Shown in pieces: positions 6,543 through 11,491 of a stretch of 11,491 bases of DNA (positions are counted from its first letter, which is position 1; each line of letters opens with the position of its first letter). The notes under the pieces were generated by a model that was not told the origin of the DNA, did not search any database, and saw only the letters and a program-made list of their open reading frames with translations. Both the position numbers and the translations under genes were made by a program. The DNA is from Actinomycetota bacterium (lineage in GTDB: Bacteria > Actinomycetota > Acidimicrobiia > Acidimicrobiales > Ilumatobacteraceae): NCBI GenBank assembly GCA_010024485.1, contig RGGX01000024.1:1-11491 (forward strand). The letters are read 5' to 3'.

Positions 6543-7793
6543 GTGACCGACACCGCGGGCCGCGCCCCGATCGCCACACCGGGTACGTTCCGGTCGCTCC
6601 GGCACCGAAACGCGCGACTCTTCCTCGGCGGCCTGTTCGTCTCGCAGATCGGCGCCTGGGCACAGTTCACCGTGCTCGCCGTCGTCGTCGACCGGCTCAC
6701 CGGCTCGACCACCGCCATCGGGGTCCTCACCGCCCTCCAGTTCGGACCGCTCCTCGTGCTCGGGGCCTGGGCCGGATCCTTCGCCGATCGGGTCGACCGG
6801 CGACGCATCGTGCTCGCCACGCAGACCCTGCTCGCGGCCCAGGCCGTCGTGTTGGCGGTCGCTGATATCGCCGGGGTGTTGAACGTCGGGGTGGTGTACG
6901 TGCTGACCATCGTGCTCGGCGTGGTCTCCGCCATCGACAACCCGGCCCGTCGTGGGTTCCTCATCCAGTTGGTCGACCAGCACGAGATCTCCAATGTGAT
7001 GTCGCTGAACACAGCGACGATGACGGGCTCGCGGATCTTCGGGCCGGCCATCGCCGCGCTCCTCATCACCCGGGTCGACACCGGCTGGCTGTTCGCACTC
7101 AACGCGATCACATCGATCGCCATCATCTGGTCGATCGTCGCGGTCGACGGCTCCCGCGTCCATGAGGCCCCGAAGGTCGCCCCGGGCGGACGGCCGATCC
7201 GCGACGCGCTCGCCTACATCCGCGCCACCCCGCAACTGGGGGCGACCTTCGTCGTGTTCGCTGTGGTGTCCACCTTCGGGTACAACCACAACGTCTCCCT
7301 GCCGCGCATCGCCAACGAGATCTGGAACGACGAGCAGTGGTTCGGATGGGTGATGGCCATCGTGAGCCTCGGCAGCATGATCGGCAGCCTGATGACCGCG
7401 TCACGGCCCTCGGTCTCGATGAGATGGATGGCGGCGAACGGCCTGCTGCTCGGCCTGAGCGGGGTCGCTCTGGCGTGGGCACCGAGCGGGTGGGTGGCGC
7501 TGATCGTCGCCATTCCCCTCGGACTCGGTGGAGCCGCCTTCATGGCCTCGATGAACTCGTTCAGCCAACAGGAGTGCCCCCCGGAGATGCGCGGCCGGAT
7601 ACTCGCCTTCATCGCCATCGCCTTCCTCGGGTCGTATCCGATCGGTGGGCCGATCACCGGGATGGTCGGCGACCTGATCGGGCTCGAGTGGTCGATCGCC
7701 TATGGGGCGGTCATCACCACCGCGGCAGTCGTCTGGTTGATCGCGCGGGTCCTCCCCAGTGCTCGAGTGGCGACCGAGCGCGCGGTGGGCTGA
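6543..7793 (+). CDS. Major facilitator superfamily transporter, MFS_3/EntS-like exporter type
   Basis: The product has 416 residues and about 12 hydrophobic helices. The N-terminal half begins with FRSLRHRNARLFLGGLFVSQIGAWAQ..., and motif A of the superfamily appears between helices 2 and 3 as GSFADRVDRRRIV (78-90). The loop AIDNPARRGFLIQLV and the second-half stretch MNSFSQQECPPEMRGRI are typical of the MFS_3 (DHA3, enterobactin exporter-like) group, which moves small molecules out by proton antiport. The substrate cannot be read from sequence. The GTG at 6543 is the start, with a weak GGGG 9 bases upstream; the gene begins 14 bp after lepA and ends 9 bp before the photolyase gene, so co-transcription with both is likely. 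It occupies part of the place where hemW is often found. Confidence 0.85.
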   Translation: MTDTAGRAPIATPGTFRSLRHRNARLFLGGLFVSQIGAWAQFTVLAVVVDRLTGSTTAIGVLTALQFGPLLVLGAWAGSFADRVDRRRIVLATQTLLAAQAVVLAVADIAGVLNVGVVYVLTIVLGVVSAIDNPARRGFLIQLVDQHEISNVMSLNTATMTGSRIFGPAIAALLITRVDTGWLFALNAITSIAIIWSIVAVDGSRVHEAPKVAPGGRPIRDALAYIRATPQLGATFVVFAVVSTFGYNHNVSLPRIANEIWNDEQWFGWVMAIVSLGSMIGSLMTASRPSVSMRWMAANGLLLGLSGVALAWAPSGWVALIVAIPLGLGGAAFMASMNSFSQQECPPEMRGRILAFIAIAFLGSYPIGGPITGMVGDLIGLEWSIAYGAVITTAAVVWLIARVLPSARVATERAVG

Positions 7794-7802
7794 ACTGTCG
7801 GC

Positions 7803-9149
7803 GTGTCAGCCGGCTCGAGCATCGTCTGGTTCCGGAGGGACCTCCGGATCATCGACCACCCGGCACTGACGCGGGCCGTCGCCGACGGGCCAACACTGCC
7901 GCTGTTCGTCATCGACCCCGAGTTCGCAACCTCGTCGCGTCCGCGTCGCGCCGCCCTCGCCGCGATGTTGGGGGCACTCGACGGCGCCCTCGGCGGTGCT
8001 CTGCACATCGCCGTCGGTGATCCCGTCGACGTCGTGCCACAGGTGGCCGCCGCCGTCGGGGCCTCCGCCGTGCATGTCTCCCGCGACTACGGACCGTATG
8101 GACACCGGCGGGACGCTGCGGTGGCCGAGCGCCTCGGGGCCGACGGACGCCGTCTCCTCGGCACCGGCTCGAACCTGCTCGTCGACCCGACCACCGTCAC
8201 CAAGGCGGATGGCACGCCTTATGCCGTGTTCACCCCGTTCAGTCGGACCTGGCGGTCGGTGCTCGGGGAGAGCGGCAACACCGATTTGCTCGACGCTCCA
8301 TCGCGACCCGACTGGATCACGGGAGTGCCCGGCCATGTCGGTGACCCGAGGCCGGCGCTCGGCCTCACCGAAGCCGACGAGGCGCCGATCGGAGGCGGCC
8401 ACCTGGATCTCTCGACCGATGAGGCGCTCGCGCGCTGGGATCGCTTCCGTACGTCGGGGCTCGATCGCTACGGGGAGCGACGCGACCTCCCGGCCGAGGA
8501 CGGCACCAGTTCGATGTCGTCGGCGCTCAGATTCGGCCTCGTTCATCCGGCACGACTGCTGGCTGACCTCGACCCGGGCTCCGAGGACCACCGCACCTTC
8601 GAGTCCGAGCTGTGCTGGCGCGACTTTTATGCCGATGTGCTGTTCCGCCGGCCCGAGACCGCCTGGCAGAACCTCGATCGTCGACTCGACCGCATCGCCC
8701 TCGACACCGATGACCGGGCCCGTGAGCGTTTCGCGCTGTGGTGCGCCGGCCGTACGGGGTTCGAGATCGTCGATGCCGGTATGCGCCAGCTGGCCGCCAC
8801 CGGGTGGATGCACAACCGGGTGCGCATGATCGTGGCCAGCTTCCTGGTGAAGGACCTCCATCTGCCGTGGCAGTGGGGGGCGCGTTTCTTCATGGAGCAC
8901 CTCGTGGATGGCGATCTCGCCTCCAACAACCACGGCTGGCAGTGGGCGGCGGGAACCGGCACCGACGCGGCGCCGTACTTCCGGGTGTTCAACCCCGTCA
9001 CGCAGGCGGAGCGATGGGACCCTGATCGCGCCTACCGGAGCCGCTGGGTCGCCGAACTCGACACTGCCGACTATCCCGCGCCGATGGTCGACCACGGCCG
9101 CGAGCGCGAGGAGGCGCTCGCCCGGTACAAGGCGGCACGCGGTGGTTAG
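7803..9149 (+). CDS. phr: Deoxyribodipyrimidine photolyase (class I cryptochrome/photolyase family)
   Basis: The product has 448 residues. It has the N-terminal antenna-binding Rossmann domain (IVWFRRDLRIIDHPAL, HVSRDYGPYGHRRD) and the C-terminal FAD domain with SSALRFGLVHPA (about 239-250), ELCWRDFYADVLF (269-281), FEIVDAGMRQLAATGWMHNR (320-339) and a strongly conserved core at 371-403 (NNHGWQW, TGTDAAPYFRVFNP). By alignment to E. coli PhrB from memory, the electron-transfer tryptophans W382-W359-W306 correspond to W379, W356 and W313, and the flavin-contacting Asn to N375, so the enzyme should be photoactive. It would repair cyclobutane pyrimidine dimers with blue light. The antenna pigment cannot be told. 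Start GTG 7803 has no clear ribosome site and follows the MFS stop by 9 bp. The TAG stop lies inside the CIRCE operator of hrcA. Confidence 0.94.
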   Translation: MSAGSSIVWFRRDLRIIDHPALTRAVADGPTLPLFVIDPEFATSSRPRRAALAAMLGALDGALGGALHIAVGDPVDVVPQVAAAVGASAVHVSRDYGPYGHRRDAAVAERLGADGRRLLGTGSNLLVDPTTVTKADGTPYAVFTPFSRTWRSVLGESGNTDLLDAPSRPDWITGVPGHVGDPRPALGLTEADEAPIGGGHLDLSTDEALARWDRFRTSGLDRYGERRDLPAEDGTSSMSSALRFGLVHPARLLADLDPGSEDHRTFESELCWRDFYADVLFRRPETAWQNLDRRLDRIALDTDDRARERFALWCAGRTGFEIVDAGMRQLAATGWMHNRVRMIVASFLVKDLHLPWQWGARFFMEHLVDGDLASNNHGWQWAAGTGTDAAPYFRVFNPVTQAERWDPDRAYRSRWVAELDTADYPAPMVDHGREREEALARYKAARGG

Positions 9150-9172
9150 CACTCGGTAACCTCAAGTGCCAG
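9146..9172 (+). promoter_or_regulatory. CIRCE operator (HrcA binding site) upstream of hrcA
   Basis: The left arm TTAGCACTC (9146-9154) is a perfect match to the CIRCE consensus. A 9-base spacer follows, then AAGTGCCAG (9164-9172), which matches 6 of 9 positions of the right arm GAGTGCTAA; the spacing is exact. It lies immediately before the hrcA ATG, the classic place for HrcA autoregulation. Binding would repress hrcA-dnaJ at normal temperature and release on heat stress. The stop codon of phr (9147-9149) falls inside the left arm. Confidence 0.85.
9157..9162 (+). promoter_or_regulatory. Probable -10 element of hrcA inside the CIRCE spacer
   Basis: TAACCT (in context GGTAACCT) fits TANNNT and lies exactly within the 9-base CIRCE spacer. 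Transcription would start at or a few bases before the ATG at 9173. No Shine-Dalgarno sequence lies between the box and the ATG, which fits a leaderless message. HrcA bound to CIRCE would directly cover the -10 region. No -35 box is evident. Confidence 0.5.
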
Positions 9173-10171
9173 ATGCTCGACGATCGCAAGACCGCCATCC
9201 TGAGCGCCGTCGTCCAGGAGTACATCGCGACGGCCCAGCCAGTGGGTTCATCCCACATCGCCAACGTGCCCGGGGTGCAGGTCTCGCCGGCGACGGTCCG
9301 CAACGACATGGCGGCGCTCGAACAGGAGGGTTTCCTGATCCAGCCGCACACCTCCGCGGGTCGGGTGCCGACCGACAAGGGCTACCGCTTCTTCGTCGAC
9401 CACCTCACCGAACCGGGGCGGCTCGACGAGTCCCGTTCGGCTCAGGTGGGTGACTTCTTCTCGGCGGCCCACGGGCGACTCGAGGAACTGCTCCACCAGA
9501 CCTCCGACCTGTTGACGCGCCTGACCAACTCGGCCTCGGTGGTGCTCGGACCGGCGGCCGCCGCTGCAGTGGTCCGCTCGGTCCAGATCGTGTCGCTCAC
9601 GGCGACCACCGCCACCGCGATCCTCGTCCTGTCGAACGGCACCGTCACGAATGAGGTGATCGACATCCCCGAGGGTGCCGACGACGACGACATCCGGCGG
9701 GCGGCAGCGCACCTCGACTCGGTGTTGTCGGGTTGCTCGATCGCCGACACGGCCGCCGTCGAGTCCGCCGGGGAGGCCCGGGCGGACGCCATCGCGTCCG
9801 AGGCACTCGAGGCGCTCCGACGCGCCTCGAGTGACGATCAGGTGTATGTCGGTGGCGCCTCCACGGTGGCCGATTCCTTCGATGCGGTCGAGGTGGTGCG
9901 AGATGTGCTGCACACCCTCGAGCAGCAGTTCGTCGTGGTATCGCTGGTGCAGAACATCCTCGATCGCGGCATGTCGGTGGCCATCGGTGTCGAGCACGGC
10001 GTCGAGCCGCTCGCCGCCTGCTCTGTCGTGGTCGCCCCGGTCGTGGCCGACGGCGAGCACCTCGGATCGGTCGGCGTTCTCGGCCCGACCCGGATGAACT
10101 ATCCGCAGGCCCTGGCGACCGTCGGTCTCGTCAGCGACCGTCTCGGACGTCACATCGGAGATGGCGGCTGA
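9173..10171 (+). CDS. hrcA: Heat-inducible transcription repressor HrcA
   Basis: The product has 332 residues, normal for the family. The N-terminal winged-helix DNA-binding region (about 1-75) contains LDDRKTAILSAVVQEYIATAQPVGS, SPATVRNDMAALEQEGFL and the diagnostic PHTSAGRVPTDKGYRFF. The rest is the GAF-like dimerisation and inserted domains, ending with the typical LGPTRMNYPQALATVGLVSDRL. HrcA represses heat-shock genes by binding CIRCE, and such an element abuts the ATG at 9173, which fixes the start. The stop overlaps the dnaJ start (TGATG), indicating translational coupling. The pairing hrcA-dnaJ without grpE-dnaK is the usual actinobacterial arrangement. Confidence 0.97.
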   Translation: MLDDRKTAILSAVVQEYIATAQPVGSSHIANVPGVQVSPATVRNDMAALEQEGFLIQPHTSAGRVPTDKGYRFFVDHLTEPGRLDESRSAQVGDFFSAAHGRLEELLHQTSDLLTRLTNSASVVLGPAAAAAVVRSVQIVSLTATTATAILVLSNGTVTNEVIDIPEGADDDDIRRAAAHLDSVLSGCSIADTAAVESAGEARADAIASEALEALRRASSDDQVYVGGASTVADSFDAVEVVRDVLHTLEQQFVVVSLVQNILDRGMSVAIGVEHGVEPLAACSVVVAPVVADGEHLGSVGVLGPTRMNYPQALATVGLVSDRLGRHIGDGG

Positions 10172-11304
10172 TGTCCGACTTCTACGAGCTGCTCGGTGTG
10201 TCGCGGCAGGCCTCGGCCGAGGAGATCAAGAAGGCCTACCGCAAGCGGGCTCGCGAGTTGCATCCCGATGCGAACCCCGATGATCCCGACGCCGCCGAGC
10301 GGTTCAAGGAGTTGTCGAAGGCCTATCAAGTGCTCTCCGACGATGATCAGCGCGCCCGTTACGACCGTTTCGGTGAGGCTGGGGTGTCGGGGTCCGGGAG
10401 AGGGGCGTCAGCCGAGGACGTCTTCGGCGCCGGACTGGGCGACATCTTCGATGCCTTCTTCGGAGGTGGCAGCCCGTTCAGCGGAGCCGGCCGGGGTCAG
10501 GGCCCGACCGGCCCTCCACGAGGCCAGGACATGGAGGTCGTGGCCGACATCTCCTTCGAGCAGGCGGTGTTCGGTGATCGCATCCCGGTCCCGCTCCGTC
10601 TTCCGTCCCCGTGTAACGACTGCTCGGGCACCGGAGCCGGTCAGGGAACCCAACCGGTCACCTGCTCGGAGTGCTCCGGGAGCGGCCAGGTGCGCCGCGT
10701 CCGCCAGAGCGTGCTCGGCCAGATGGTCACCAGCGCGGCCTGCGGTCGCTGCGGCGGCATGGGTGAGGTGATCGCGACGCCGTGCGCCACCTGTCGCGGG
10801 GAGGGTCGGGTAACGACCGACGAGACCTATGACGTCGATGTCCCCGCCGGGGTCGACACCGGCGCGACGCTCCGGCTCTCCGGCCGCGGTGCGGCCGGAC
10901 CGCGCGGTGGAGCGCGCGGCGACCTCTACGTGCATCTCCGGGTGGCTGCGCACGAGCGCTATCAGCGTGACGGCACCGATCTCGTCACCCGGGTGCCGGT
11001 GTCGGTGTCCCAGGCGGCCCTCGGCACGACGATCGAGCTCCCGACCCTCGACGGCGACGAGGAACTCCAGGTCCCCTCGGGCACTCAGCCCGGTCACGAG
11101 TTCGTGCTGCGCGGTCGCGGGGTGCCTCGGCTCCAGGCCCGCGGTCGAGGAGATCTGCGGGTCATCGTCGAGGTGGTGGTGCCGACCTCACTCGACGACA
11201 CCGAGACCGATCTGCTCTCCCGCCTCGCTGAGCATCGGGGAGAGCGCATCGGGACATCCGGCGGCAACAGCCTCTTCTCGCGGATCAAGTCGGCGTTCTC
11301 GTGA
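10171..11304 (+). CDS. dnaJ: Chaperone protein DnaJ (Hsp40, type I)
   Basis: The product has 377 residues and all type I domains. The J domain (4-65) carries the HPD motif at 31-33 that stimulates DnaK ATPase. A Gly/Phe-rich linker (about 70-118) includes FGAGLGDIFDAFFGGG. Four zinc-binding CxxCxGxG repeats occur at 148-155, 165-172, 191-198 and 205-212 (CNDCSGTG, CSECSGSG, CGRCGGMG, CATCRGEG), followed by the substrate-binding C-terminal beta domains (FVLRGRGVPRLQARGRGDL). Because it is encoded with hrcA rather than dnaK, it corresponds to the second DnaJ (DnaJ2) of actinobacteria. The ATG at 10171 overlaps the hrcA stop by one base, and the gene ends in a GTGA overlap with rsmE. Expression is expected to follow the CIRCE-controlled hrcA promoter. 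Confidence 0.97.
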   Translation: MSDFYELLGVSRQASAEEIKKAYRKRARELHPDANPDDPDAAERFKELSKAYQVLSDDDQRARYDRFGEAGVSGSGRGASAEDVFGAGLGDIFDAFFGGGSPFSGAGRGQGPTGPPRGQDMEVVADISFEQAVFGDRIPVPLRLPSPCNDCSGTGAGQGTQPVTCSECSGSGQVRRVRQSVLGQMVTSAACGRCGGMGEVIATPCATCRGEGRVTTDETYDVDVPAGVDTGATLRLSGRGAAGPRGGARGDLYVHLRVAAHERYQRDGTDLVTRVPVSVSQAALGTTIELPTLDGDEELQVPSGTQPGHEFVLRGRGVPRLQARGRGDLRVIVEVVVPTSLDDTETDLLSRLAEHRGERIGTSGGNSLFSRIKSAFS

Positions 11305-11491
11305 ACCCGGTGCTCCGGACGTCGGACGGGCACCTGCTCACCGACGATGTCGGCTCACCGGTGCTCGACGAGGATGCTGAGCATCACCTCACCCGGGTGC
11401 TTCGACTCCGGGACGGTGCCACGGTCACCGTGACTGACGCCCGCCAAGCCCCCCGGCCGTCAGTCACGGTGACCGTGGCACCGTCCCGGAG
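11301..11491 (+). CDS. rsmE: 16S rRNA m3U1498 methyltransferase RsmE, 3'-partial; last part doubtful
   Basis: The gene starts at GTG 11301, overlapping the dnaJ stop (GTGA). Sixty-three codons are visible. The first 46 or so (VLRTSDGHLL..., VLDEDAEHHLTRVLRLRDGATVTVTD) match the N-terminal PUA-like domain of RsmE, including the signature HHLTRVLRLRDGA. The enzyme N3-methylates U1498 of 16S rRNA; its SPOUT catalytic domain would lie beyond the window. From about 11440 the translation (ARQAPRPSVTVTVAPSR) no longer looks like the family. From 11458 to the end the DNA is an exact reverse complement of 11406-11439, so the last 34 to 52 bases are probably not genuine rsmE sequence. The neighbour dnaJ and the overlap support the assignment. 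Confidence 0.85.
   Translation, partial: MNPVLRTSDGHLLTDDVGSPVLDEDAEHHLTRVLRLRDGATVTVTDARQAPRPSVTVTVAPSR
11406..11491. repeat. Perfect 34-bp inverted repeat running to the end of the window
   Basis: Bases 11406-11439 and 11458-11491 are exact reverse complements with an 18-base loop (11440-11457). The left arm is conserved rsmE coding sequence. The right arm ends on the last base, so the repeat may be longer. A palindrome of this length and perfection inside a conserved coding region at a sequence end is best explained as a fold-back chimera from amplification, library preparation or assembly. It is not a good terminator candidate because it lies within the first quarter of a gene. Confidence 0.9.

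Noticed and set aside
5623..7289. Long minus-strand open frames opposite lepA and the MFS gene (5623-6663 and 6396-7289)
   Set aside because: Low-complexity, charged sequence without recognisable motifs, fully antisense to clear genes; no ribosome site.
7806..9152. 448-codon open frame on the minus strand, exactly covering the photolyase gene
   Set aside because: Its translation is Arg/Gly/Pro/His-rich with no domain. It is the codon-bias mirror of a confidently assigned photolyase in GC-rich DNA.
1..11491. Search for CRISPR arrays, tRNA or rRNA genes, insertion sequences, att sites, defence islands or a biosynthetic cluster
   Set aside because: No regular repeat-spacer pattern, RNA gene, transposase or terminal repeats seen; nearly all DNA is accounted for by conserved housekeeping, competence and stress genes.
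11406..11491. Reading the terminal palindrome as a transcription terminator or a telomere-like hairpin end
   Set aside because: It lies inside the 5' part of rsmE, has no T-tract, and one arm is conserved coding sequence; an artefact is the simpler account.

Overview
The window is GC-rich, densely packed bacterial DNA with many GTG starts and stop/start overlaps (ATGA, TGATG, GTGA). Gene content and order point to a high-GC Gram-positive, most likely an actinobacterial lineage and perhaps Acidimicrobiia-like. That placement is inferred from protein style and synteny, not from a marker gene. Both ends cut through genes, so this looks like a whole short contig or a slice of a draft assembly. 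No stretch of 300 bases or more lacks a gene.

Layout from left to right. (1) The 3' part of a thioredoxin-TPR co-chaperone gene (ybbN/cnoX type). (2) A competence-type block: comEA, then a small opposite-strand membrane protein gene, then a short comEC without the metallo-beta-lactamase domain. (3) A replication/translation block: holA, overlapping the 3' edge of comEC and apparently missing its first 20-25 codons; rpsT on the minus strand, convergent with holA; and lepA, divergent from rpsT. (4) An MFS exporter-type gene and a class I photolyase gene. (5) hrcA and dnaJ, translationally coupled, preceded by a CIRCE operator that overlaps the photolyase stop codon. (6) The start of rsmE, overlapping dnaJ.

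The backbone comEA-comEC-holA-rpsT-lepA-...-hrcA-dnaJ-...-rsmE is the conserved Gram-positive gene order known from Bacillus subtilis, and in looser form from Mycobacterium. Differences here are the antisense membrane gene between comEA and comEC, and an MFS + photolyase pair where hemW commonly sits between lepA and hrcA. Functionally the window combines protein quality control (YbbN, HrcA, DnaJ), DNA uptake (ComEA, ComEC), core replication and translation (HolA, S20, LepA, RsmE) and UV repair (Phr).

I see no new defence, mobile or biosynthetic system. The points that most deserve checking are: a perfect 34-bp inverted repeat running to the last base inside rsmE, most likely a fold-back artefact at a contig end; the truncated holA start with two nested ATGA junctions; the CIRCE element with a -10-like box inside its spacer; and a shared GGTANNNT-N10-ATG arrangement before hrcA and lepA that suggests leaderless transcripts.
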